This document shows, one piece after another, positions 48,301-60,300 of a stretch of 64,000 nt of DNA. The stretch covers positions 1,550,001 through 1,614,000 of the forward strand of contig CATNEN010000029.1 of NCBI GenBank assembly GCA_950097015.1, in the 5' to 3' direction. The number at the start of each line of letters is the position of its first letter. Position 1 is the stretch's first letter. This stretch comes from Macrostomum hystrix (lineage: Eukaryota; Platyhelminthes; Macrostomidae). A program made the translations under genes and the position numbers. The notes beneath the pieces are model-generated. The model did not search any database, was not told where the DNA came from, and worked only from the letters and a program-made list of their open reading frames with translations.

Positions 48301-50570
48301 TTTTGAAAATCCAACTCGCGTATCACGTTTTAAAAGAAAATTTCAAAGACGATTGATAGGAAGATGAATTAATCATAGTTACTACGCGATCTAAGCTGTT
48401 GCGTGTAGTTCGTCATTATCGAGTATTAAAGGAATTATATTTTTGTAAAAAATAATAGAACGATAAGACTGAAATAAAATGCTGCTGCCAACCTGCCATC
48501 TCTGATATATAATTTTATAAATCGTTCTGGACAGCAATTTTTTAAAGTTTCTTTTAGTTTTTTAGCTTTTTATGTTTTTATTCATTATTATTTTAAATTG
48601 ATTTTAGCTAGCCAGTTAAAGCTCAAGCAAAAATTATTCTGCAATTATTTAAATTGCAATACCTTAAAAACGTACTTTAGCTACTAACTTAGCAACTTTT
48701 TGTGATTATTGTAAGAAACTCAGTTTTCCTTTTTAAACTTTGTAATATGGATTGTTTTCGGCTATGTATGATCTCTAGCCTCTACCTATATTTGCTATAC
48801 TTGCCTCTTCACATTATTCAAAACCTTTAAAGCTAGTTTTTTAGCTTTAAGACCATGTTATAGCAAAGCATAATATTAATACTATATTTTTTACATTTTT
48901 GTTAATAAATGAAATTCATTTCTAATGAGGGTATTTCATTGAAACTTTGAAATGTTTGCTTCTTGAGACATTTTTTATTTAAATGATGACTGCCTCAAAT
49001 TTGTCTTGGCTATTAATTTTATTACAATAATGAATAAATTAAGTAGATAGATGGGCATGGGCACACAGGAGCCAATAAGCTCTTGCGCACTCACACTTGC
49101 AGATTGGAGGGGAAGGCAGCTGTGGTCTGGGGGCTGAGACCTAGCTCTTGCAAGTCAGTCATAAAACAATCAGTGAATCATAATTTGCCCTTGGCCTAGG
49201 CACTTCTGCACCATTGGCTAGTGTAGGAAGGCCAGGGCCAAAGGGACTTGGTTGCCGCTACCATGACTCTACTTTATAAGCCTAGTGAAAGAGAGGGGAT
49301 TTTCAGTTTTTTCTATAGGCCTTATTAGAATTTTTGCAAAACATTCATAGACATGCACAACCCAATTTTGAAGGCAATCCTTATTTTCACAGTCCCATGT
49401 GAATAGTGCTGACTTATCGAATCCACACAGATCTATGCTAATAATGCCCACCTTATCTGTGTGGCAGCTTGTTAGAATAGACACCTCACCACATGCTAGC
49501 CATGCATATGCCTTCATTTTCCAAACAAATTGATTGTAGCCCATGCCCATTTCTTGTCATTTGTAAATATTTTATATTCACATTCTTTCCTAGTGACTCT
49601 AAATGAATAAAAACACCATAATATATGTAATAGAATTGTTGTATATTTTTCACTCTTGGGATCTTTGCACAAAACCCTAGATTCCAATTTTGGGTTCCCA
49701 AGGAGCTTTCCCAGGGTTGGTATCCTTAACTGGGGGCTATTCTATAACTTGTAAACATAAATTTATACTTACTTTATATTCATACCCTATATATTTTGTG
49801 TATAGCTAGATGCAAATATAAAACAAAATGTTGATGTGTTTTTGTTTTTCTTCATTGCTTGTTATATAAGAGATGACCCAAAATTTAGGAAGTTATTTGT
49901 GCTAAGTTTTTAGGTTACTTTCAATTTTGGGCAAACACATTTTCTGGATATGATTACACAAAATTTGCTTGGTCACCCTTTATTATCTTTTGGGTCTTTC
50001 TATGGATCAGGGGCTGGTAGTGACATCAAAAGCTTGATTCATTCTATCTTTTAGATTCCTTGAATCTCAAGGAATGAGTCATGAACAATATCACCCACCC
50101 CTCCATTGATATTTACATTTTAAATCTTGTTCAAAATGAAACAAACTTGTCTTCACTTCACACTCAGCTGAGATAAACAGAGACCATCCATTAGAATTTA
50201 AAGCACACTCACTCATGCGAAATTTGTTTATCTGGCCACTCAATTCAAATGTTCCACCTTTTGTCCTCACCCCCACAGAACCAACCAAAGTGCCCCTTTC
50301 TAATGCCAAATCTTGCCAGAATCAGCTCTTGCCAGAAACTGCTTAAATGCTGCTTGTAAAATGTAATACTTGTAATGCTAGGTCTAATACTGGCTGTGCT
50401 TCTTTTTTAGAAACTTTCGGTAGAATTAGGGGTTTTTGGTTTCGGGTAGTCATGCTTTTTTATTTGGGTTTCAGGTAGTAAATAGCAAGTTTTGCCCCCC
50501 TTCGGGGAGCAGAAATATTTTTAATTCGTCTATTATATACTTTTTAGCAGCTGAATTTACAGCTTTTTAA
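45360..50570. other. AT-rich intergenic region
   Basis: Five kilobases between RSBN1 and NDST with no exon I can support. GC-richer patches at 45655-45720, 46700-46770 and 49060-49270 hold no recognisable domain or repeat family. The NDST first exon and promoter probably lie here. Confidence 0.4.
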
Positions 50571-50572
50571 TT

Positions 50573-51075
50573 CTACAATGATCCCCCAGTTGACAATGAT
50601 CCCCCAGTCGACAATGATTCCCCAGTTGACAATGATCCCCCAGTTGATGATGACTCCCCATTGATGATGATCCCCAGTTGACAATGTTCCCCCAGTTGAC
50701 AATAATCCTCCAGTTGACAATGATCCCCAGTTGACAATGTTCCCCAAGTTGACAATGATCCCCCAGTTGACAATGTTCCCCCAGTTGACAATAATCCTCC
50801 AGTTGACAATGATCCCCAGTTGACAATGTTCCCCAAGTTGACAATGATCCCCCAGTTGACAATGATCCCCCAGTTGACAATGATACCCCAGTTGATGATG
50901 ATCCCGAGTTGACAATGATTCCCCAGTCGACAATGATCCCACAATTGATGAAGATCCCGAGTTGACAATGTTCCCCCAGTTGACAATGATCCCCAGTTGA
51001 TGATGATCACCCAGTTGACAATGATCCCCCAGTTGATGATGACTCCCCATTGATGAAGATCCCCAGTTGACAATG
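50573..51075. repeat. Minisatellite, 17-bp unit upstream of NDST exon
   Basis: About 29 copies of a 17-bp unit, CCCCAGTTGACAATGAT, with GATGATGA variants. Long minus-strand frames through it are repeat artefacts. Confidence 0.95.
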
Positions 51076-51387
51076 TTTCAGGTAGTAAAGGAGCTACAAG
51101 ACACTTTTGGGGGCATCTCTACTTGTTATATAAAATATTTGCTGGCTTTAGCTAGTGTACCTATTTGTTTTCAGTATTTCTCTTTCTATAATTGATACTA
51201 AATCATAAAGTATATAATTCTTTTTAAAAAGATTTCCTTTATGGTGTTTTCATGTCAATACAGGTGATAATTATATTCGTTGCTTTATAGTTGCAGGTTT
51301 GAAAGCCACTTTATCTTGTAGTTGCTAGCTTATCTCCCAATTGGGAAGATTTTTAGCTACAAAAGAGCTTTGTAATTTCGCTTACAG

Positions 51388-54300
51388 AGACTGTTCAGTG
51401 CGCGGAAAATCTGCGCCTGCAGGCGCTGTCTGTTTCGCAGTCCCAAAATTCTATTGGCTAGCTGTGTACTACTAGTGCTGGGCATTCACTATCTGCTACT
51501 GCTGCCGAGGCCTCTATTATCAACGGAGGCAGATGGCAGTCGCCTGGAAGCTGCCGCATCTGGCAGCGCCAGCGGTGGCAATAATGCTGGCAGTCCATCC
51601 CGGCATCCTAGACTTGAATTGGCATGTCGTCGAACAGATGCACCGGAATGGCCGGTGGATCTTAGCCCCCTGCCGGCTGGCCAGTTACAGTTGCTAAGCG
51701 ACGCACGCGTCCTGCTTCTAGTTGACAACGAGAGCGGATCAGTAACTCGGCAGCTTGTCAACCTGTTGGAACACATGCGGCTGCCATACAAGACTGCGCC
51801 AGCTTGGAAACCGCTGCCTCATCTGACTAGCAACGATCGGGGCCGGTTTGGTGTCATATTGATGGACAGCCTGACTGCCTATCTTAATATGGACAGGTGA
51901 AATCATAATTTAATTACTACATGTTTTCCACTAGCTAAACTTTGTGACATTTTAAACTAGCAAATAAAGCATTATTTCCAGATGGAATCGCGGCCTATTA
52001 GACCGCTACTGTCGAGACTACGCTGTTGGCCAAGTGGCCGCGTTGCGTCTATCCGGCAGCGGAGACAGCGACCGTCAAAAGCGTAATCGACGCAAGCAGC
52101 AGCAGCAGCAGCAGACATTCCGCAGCGGCCGCCTCGGCGACCTTCCTGTATGGGCCTCGCCGATCGCCGTCGTTAGCAACTTCACCGGTGGCGGCGGCAT
52201 CCACGTCAGCCGGCTTAGCCCGGTGCCTCGACTGGTGCGCGGCGGCATTCTCGCACAACTGCCGCTGGCTGGCGACGCCGGCGACGGCAAATGGATGACA
52301 TTCAATGCCAGCCATGAAGGCTACGGCTACGTCGCCTGGCTGGAGGCTGCGGGCGGCCGAGGCCGAATGGCCACCGTTCTGTCCGACAGCGGCCGGTACG
52401 ACGGCATCGCCCGGATTCTATTCGGCTACGATTTCTCGCCTTGGCTACACGCCGCTCTGCTAGCTGACGCTTTAGCTTGGACTAGTCGAGGTCGTTTCGG
52501 CCAATCACTGGATAGATTTGTACAGGTGAGTTTGGTGCATTGTTATATAGCAACTGTTCCCTAAGGATATATTGTCTACCGGTGGCAGATATAAACAATC
52601 CTAGTGGGGTTTCAGTGGGGTTTCTCATTTTCGTTCATCCTCAAGACAGTGTATCTTTCAGTAGGTGTCGTAGCCTAGTGCTTGTAGCGTCGGACTTGCG
52701 ACTTGAAGGTCGAGGGTTCGAGTCCTGACTCCACTGGAATATTTTATGTCCTTCGGCAAGATAATTGACTCTGCTTTGATTACAACTCAACTCACATCGC
52801 TGTTAAATAGGTAGCAGTATTAGCTGGGGCACTTGGGGGTGGGTGTAGCGTCCCCCTTGTCCATGGACTGAACAGCTGTACGCAGCCTTCAAATGCGACG
52901 CGCAATAGCTGCGGCTGTGCTGTTGGCTGCACATCTGGGTCAATCGGATTGTACACTCGCTAACAATAAGAAAGTATCCAGGGCAGATGTACTCCTCATG
53001 TTCTATAACTTACATACATGTACAATAAGGATCTAGATTTTTGCCTATTCGCAAGAACTGTTTCTATTGTTAGTGTTAGTATTTAAACACTTTTATTAAG
53101 CCATTAAGTTGGTGCACATGCTGCGCAGATTTTTTGTTTATATAATAATTAAAGTATCTGCACTTAATCTGCAAAATTTCATTTGGAACTGTTTATATTC
53201 ACGCCAAATGGTTAGTTAGCAAGTTATTCTTGTTGTTTAACTATTGATTAGTGCTTCTGCACTTCTTTAGTGCTATAAGCCTCTTATTCGCTAGTTCTAA
53301 AGCTAAGTTCGCCGATGAAATCAGAGATAAAACAGTCGTACAACAAATTGTTTCACATATGTTTCATTTTCAGAAGAGTTTAGTGCAAACACGTTAGTGG
53401 CTCTGTATCGTGTATTCAGCTAGGGTCAGATGATTTTCTGCGCACTCTGTTACAGTTTACTGTTCAATGTTTATTAATTAGTTAGATATTTGAAAAACTC
53501 TTCAATTTCAATGTGACATTCAACCACATGACAGTAGGTTTTGTATGCTCTGAAATCTCCCTTCGGAATCCGGCCTAGCTAGAAGCGGCATTACTTGAGT
53601 ACCTGTAAATATTGGCTGGCTTTAAAGCACAAAAATATTCGTTCATATAGCCTATGTAATAACTTTAAATTAGATTCCATTGCTAATTCATCCAGGTTGA
53701 CATTGACGACGTATTTGTCGGCCCCACCGGCACTCGCATGCTTCCTAGCGATGTGAACGCCCTGGTTCGCACCCAGGATCGCTGGCGCAGTCGCTACGGC
53801 CTAACAGGCTTTCAATTTCAACTGGGCTTCTCCGGGTACTTCTATGGCCACGGCAGTCCGGCTGAGAATGCAGGCGATGCACGCCTGCTGGCAGTTAAAG
53901 ACAAATTTCTCTGGTTTCCGCACATGTACAAGCATAATAAGCCGCACACTTATGCGAGCGCTGAAGCACTGGAGGCTGTCATGCTGATTAATAAACAGTG
54001 GGCTGAAGAGCATGTGAGTAAGGCCATTCCCTCATCAGGTATTGCGGACCCATTGTCCCAGGCATTCAAAGCCATTCCCTCATCAGGCATTGCGGACCCA
54101 TTGTCCCAGGCATTCAAAGCCATTCCCTCATCAGGCATTGCGGACCCATTGTCCCAGGCATTCAAAGCCATTCCCTCATCAGGCATTGCGGACCCATTGT
54201 CCCAGGCATTCAAAGCCATTCCCTCATCAGGCATTGCGGACCCATTGTCCCAGGCATTCAAAGCCATTCCCTCATCAGGCATTGCGGACCCATTGTCCCA

Positions 54301-57300
54301 GGCATTCAAAGCCATTCCCTCATCAGGCATTGCGGACCCATTGTCCCAGGCTTTCAAAGCCATTCCCTCATCAGGCATTGCGGACCCATTGTCCCAGGCA
54401 TTCAAAGCCATTCCCTCATCAGGCATTGCGGACCCATTGGGCACACTAATGACACGGTTTTGGACAAAATTGCCGTTCATGTGCGGAACTCGCTTTTGGA
54501 CAAAATGACACGACCTTCGATACAAAGACTCGTGGGGTTTTTTGTCGTTTTGTCAAATTTATATTTTATATTCATCGCATGCTACTTAAACTAAGACTCG
54601 TAGTAGTGAATGAGTTTTTTCTTAAATTCCGAAGCGTTTAAGATGAATATTTCTCATTGCTTGGTCTTTATTTCAAGCTATGCATAGCTCATCTACAAAT
54701 TACAATCAGAGGGATTTTGCCGTATAGCGAGAATAATCCATTCTATCCACTGCGATAGCGCAAGTATAATAAATGCAGTCTAATGCATTTAGATTTATTG
54801 TCACATTAAATTACAGTAATTAAACTGTAATGACTAGTGTATAGTGTATAGAGCTAGTGTATTTCATACACCCCTATACTGCTATCACTTGACTTGAGTC
54901 TTGGCTCTGCTTTTTATTATCCCTCGCACTCACAAAAGGCATGAGGATATAAGCATTAGCCTTGGAATTTAGCCTAAATCAAAGTTTCTGGGATTTGTTC
55001 CCTTCATTTCGCCGCTGCGAATAAGCCAATTTTCTTAGCCGGAAGCAATAGATTTTCTTCCTCTTTAGTTAAATTTAAATTCTACACTATATTTTATGTA
55101 GATTTTCTACATATTGGATTTGCGAGAATTTCAGCCCAGAAGAAAGTTCAGCCCAGCCCAGAAAAAAGTTACACTTTCTTGCCACTACTCCTTATTTTTG
55201 TATTAGCAACTTTAGAAATTCGAAAGTTTTCATGGATGCAGTATAAAGATTATATTATCCAGTGTTGATGTTCCGGTGCAAAGGCAAGTCTTCCCTTTTC
55301 CTTTCCACTCTCACTTCGCTTCAATCGCTCGATCCTCTTCCAAACCAGGGCGTCGACCATGACTATCTCAGCTAAACACTATTCATCCAGGCCTCACACG
55401 GACAGAATGACACATTTAGTTGTCAGAGGGTCTGTGTAGGCAATGTACATTAGCTTTTGGCTCTCAGAGCCTTGCGTTTGGATGAGTGTACAGAGACAAG
55501 TTTTGATCGATAATTTTTTCGAATTGAGCGGCCTCCAAAAGACTTTCCACCCCATTTCCTTCCCTTTCTTCCCACGAAACTGACGGCGAAGGCCTAAGCT
55601 TTGTCTGTTCAGCACACACCTAAAGCATGACCAAGCGCACATGGAATATCAAAAGCTCTAGTAGACTGACCAATTAAGATTGCGCAATACAATAAGAGCG
55701 CACACAAAGACAGGGCTGAAGAACGCCACAGTGTATTAGAGCCGTGAGACAAGTGACTCTGCATCTTCCCTTTGCTTATTGCTTAGTTGGAGGGTTGTCC
55801 GACACTAAACCTGAATAGATTTCGGTCAATAGCCTCAGCTTTCCAGCTCACTCTGACACTGAAATTCTCCTCAGCATTCTGAATTTCAGCATTCAGCATT
55901 CTGAAAAAGGCTTTGCTTTGTTCTCGGCGGCAGCTAAGTTTGGCTTTGCTAACCCTTCATCATCAGACAATTTGCTAAAAGCTGTTGTCTTGTCAATGGG
56001 CTCTATGGCTATCTTTGGAGATCATCCCAAAAGCTGCTGAGTAACCATTGCCAACGATCCCATTGTCCTTCCACGTCCACGCCTTTACCACTCTTCCCAC
56101 TGATTTCTCTGCGTCATCTGTGCAGCTGTGTATATCTGCCCCATCTAGTGTCATTTCTGAGTCTTCTATTTGATTCTGTATATAGAAGGCGCCGCTTCAA
56201 GACAGTTAGAAACTGCTGAAATAGCAGGCCGCATGCGTCATCTGTGCAGCTGTGTATATCTGTCCCATCTAAAGTGTCATTTCTGAGTCTTCTATTTGAT
56301 TCTGTATATAGAAGGCGCCGCTTCAAGACAGTTAGAAACTGCTGAAATAGCAGGCCGCATGCGTCATCTGTGCAGCTGTGTATATCTGCCCCATCTAGTG
56401 TCATTTCTGAGTCTTCTATTTGATTCTGTATATAGAAGGCGCCGCTTCAAGACAGTTAGAAACTGCTGAAATAGCAGGCCGCATGCGTCATCTGTGCAGC
56501 TGTGTATATCTGTCCCATCTATAGTGTCATTTCTGAGTCTTCTATTTGATTCTGTATATAGAAGGCGCCGCTTCAAGACAGTTAGAAACTGCTGAAATAG
56601 CAGGCCGCATGCGTCATCTGTGCAGCTGTGTATATCTGCCCCATCTAGTGTCATTTCTGAGTCTTCTATTTGATTCTGTATATAGAAGGCGCCGCTTCAA
56701 GACAGTTAGAAACTGCTGAAATAGCAGGCCGCATGCGTCATCTGTGCAGCTGTGTATATCTGCCCCATCTAGTGTCATTTCTGAGTCTTCTATTTGATTC
56801 TGTATATAGAAGGCGCCGCTTCAAGACAGTTAGAAACTGCTGAAATAGCAGGCCGCATGCGTCATCTGTGCAGCTGTGTATATCTGCCCCATCTAGTGTC
56901 ATTTCTGAGTCTTCTATTTGATTCTGTATATAGAAGGCGCCGCTTCAAGACAGTTAGAAACTGCTGAAATAGCAGGCCGCATGCGTCATCTGTGCAGCTG
57001 TGTATATCTGCCCCATCTAGTGTCATTTCTGAGTCTTCTATTTGATTCTGTATATAGAAGGCGCCGCTTCAAGACAGTTAGAAACTGCTGAAATAGCAGG
57101 CCGCATGCGTCATCTGTGCAGCTGTGTATATCTGTCCCATCTATAGTGTCATTTCTGAGTCTTCTATTTGATTCTGTATATAGAAGGCGCCGCTTCAAGA
57201 CAGTTAGAAACTGCTGAAATAGCAGGCCGCATGCGTCATCTGTGCAGCTGTGTATATCTGCCCCATCTAGTGTCATTTCTGAGTCTTCTATTTGATTCTG

Positions 57301-60300
57301 TATATAGAAGGCGCCGCTTCAAGACAGTTAGAAACTGCTGAAATAGCAGGCCGCATGCGTCATCTGTGCAGCTGTGTATATCTGCCCCATCTAGTGTCAT
57401 TTCTGAGTCTTCTATTTGATTCTGTATATAGAAGGCGCCGCTTCAAGACAGTTAGAAACTGCTGAAATAGCAGGCCGCATGCGTCATCTGTGCAGCTGTG
57501 TATATCTGTCCCATCTATAGTGTCATTTCTGAGTCTTCTATTTGATTCTGTATATAGAAGGCGCCGCTTCAAGACAGTTAGAAACTGCTGAAATAGCAGG
57601 CCGCATGCGTCATCTGTGCAGCTGTGTATATCTGCCCCATCTAGTGTCATTTCTGAGTCTTCTATTTGATTCTGTATATAGAAGGCGCCGCTTCAAGACA
57701 GTTAGAAACTGCTGAAATAGCAGGCCGCATGCGTCATCTGTGCAGCTGTGTATATCTGCCCCATCTAGTGTCATTTCTGAGTCTTCTATTTGATTCTGTA
57801 TATAGAAGGCGCCGCTTCAAGACAGTTAGAAACTGCTGAAATAGCAGGCCGCATGCGTCATCTGTGCAGCTGTGTATATCTGCCCCATCTAGTGTCATTT
57901 CTGAGTCTTCTATTTGATTCTGTATATAGAAGGCGCCGCTTCAAGACAGTTAGAAACTGCTGAAATAGCAGGCCGCATGCGTCATCTGTGCAGCTGTGTA
58001 TATCTGCCCCATCTAGTGTCATTTCTGAGTCTTCTATTTGATTCTGTATATAGAAGGCGCCGCTTCAAGACAGTTAGAAACTGCTGAAATAGCAGGCCGC
58101 ATGCGTCATCTGTGCAGCTGTGTATATCTGTCCCATCTATAGTGTCATTTCTGAGTCTTCTATTTGATTCTGTATATAGAAGGCGCCGCTTCAAGACAGT
58201 TAGAAACTGCTGAAATAGCAGGCCGCATGCGTCATCTGTGCAGCTGTGTATATCTGCCCCATCTAGTGTCATTTCTGAGTCTTCTATTTGATTCTGTATA
58301 TAGAAGGCGCCGCTTCAAGACAGTTAGAAACTGCTGAAATAGCAGGCCGCATGCGTCATCTGTGCAGCTGTGTATATCTGCCCCATCTAGTGTCATTTCT
58401 GAGTCTTCTATTTGATTCTGTATATAGAAGGCGCCGCTTCAAGACAGTTAGAAACTGCTGAAATAGCAGGCCGCATGCGTCATCTGTGCAGCTGTGTATA
58501 TCTGTCCCATCTATAGTGTCATTTCTGAGTCTTCTATTTGATTCTGTATATAGAAGGCGCCGCTATGATGCTTATGAGGATCGAATTGTTAGTGATAAAG
58601 TTTACGATTTGCAATATTTGTTTGGTTGTATGGCGCAATTTTTTTGGTGACGAAACTATTTTTTCCCCCGCCCCCGCCCCCGCTTCAAACCGCTGCGCCG
58701 CCGCGTCGGAGCGAAGCGCCACCACCGCCGCCGCGTCGGAGTGCAGCGCCACCACCGCCTTGTCGGAGCGCAGCGCCAACACTGCGCCAAGCAATCAGAA
58801 CGCCTGGCAGCCGGGTGACTTGGTGGTTGCGTTTTGGCCAGGCGATGGCGAGCAGTGGTGGCCTGCAATTGTCTGCTTGCCGCCAAGAGGCAAATTAGCT
58901 ACACGTGGCAACCGCGTCCATGTGCAGTTTTTGGACGAGCCTCCAACCCGGGATTGGGTCGACAACGTGCGGCCCGCGGCAAATCATGGCATTGGCTTCG
59001 AGGCTAAAAGCCAGGCCTTCATCGTTGGCATGAAGAAGCTGAAGCTGGCCTCAAAAATGTCGAGATTGGAGCGCCTCGAGCACTTTTTAAGTGACTAGTA
59101 ACTAAGTCTATTGTATTACTAAACTGTAGTACTGACTTAACCAGTTGTTCCCTTTTTTCGACAAAAAGAAAGTTATTTACTAATTGCATTTTCTTCAAAT
59201 AATCGCGAAATATACTCGTATTATAATTACCCTAGATGACATTGACTTGCCTATTCTTACAAGATCTGACTTGAGCTTCCCAATAAGTTCTTGCAAGAGC
59301 CCACAAGATCTGTACCATTAAGTGAAATTTTAAATCTAACATGTCCTGGACAGAAAATCTGTTTTATTTTTTGGATTCCCTCATTAGCTAATTTTAAACT
59401 AATATTATTCTGTGTCTGTCGCGTGTTCTGCACACATTATCTTTGACATGATATAACTCTCTCCTCTCTCTTTCCCCGCCTGATGTCCATTTTGTCCGGC
59501 CAGCCTCTCAACCATTTAAGGTCATTTTGTCCATCCAGCCTCTCAGCCATTTAAGGTCATTTTGTCCATCCAGCCTCTCAGCCATTTAAGTTCATTTTGT
59601 CCATCCAGCCTCTCAACCATTTAAGGTCATTTTGTCCATCCAGCCTCTCAGCCATTTAAGTTCATTTTGTCCATCCAGCCTCTCAACCATTTAAGGTCAT
59701 TTTGTCCATCCAGCCTCTCAGCCATTTAAGTTCATTTTGTCCATCCAGCCTCTCAACCATTTAAGGTCATTTTGTCCATCCAGCCTCTCAGCCATTTAAG
59801 TTCATTTTGTCCATCCAGCCTCTCAGCCATTTAAGGTCATTTTGTCCATCCAGCCTCTCAACCATTTAAGGTCATTTTGTCCATCCAGCCTCTCAGCCAT
59901 TTAAGTTCATTTTGTCCATCCAGCCTCTCAGCCATTTAAGTTCATTTTGTCCATCCAGCCTCTCAGCCATTTAAGTTCATTTTGTCCATCCAGCCTCTCA
60001 GCCATTTACGGTCATTTTGTCCGGCCAGCCTCTCAGCCATTTAAAGTCATTTTGTCCGGCCAGCCTCTCAGCCATTTACGGTCATTTTGTCCGGCCAGCC
60101 TCTCAGCCATTTACGGTCATTTTGTCCGGCCAGCCTCTCAGCCATTTACGGTCATTTTGTCCGGCCAGCCTCTCAGCCATTTAAGGTCATTTTGTCCGGC
60201 CAGCCTCTCAGCCATTTACGGTCATTTTGTCCGGCCAGCCTCTCAGCCATTTAAGTTCATTTTGTCCGGCCAGCCTCTCAGCCATTTAAGTTCATTTTGT

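Noticed and set aside
52662-52735. Functional tRNA gene
   Set aside because: Good A and B boxes, but the acceptor stem does not pair and the sequence continues into a SINE body shared with other copies.
54019-54525. Continuation of the NDST frame into AIPSSGIADPLSQAF-type repeats
   Set aside because: Family alignment requires splicing at 54013 to 63121 (HGLPISPGYAVAPHHSG). The repeat frame is open only because 48 is a multiple of three.
56114-58272. Five or more identical 96-codon minus-strand frames
   Set aside because: These are shadows of the 124-bp satellite; the frame breaks in every unit.
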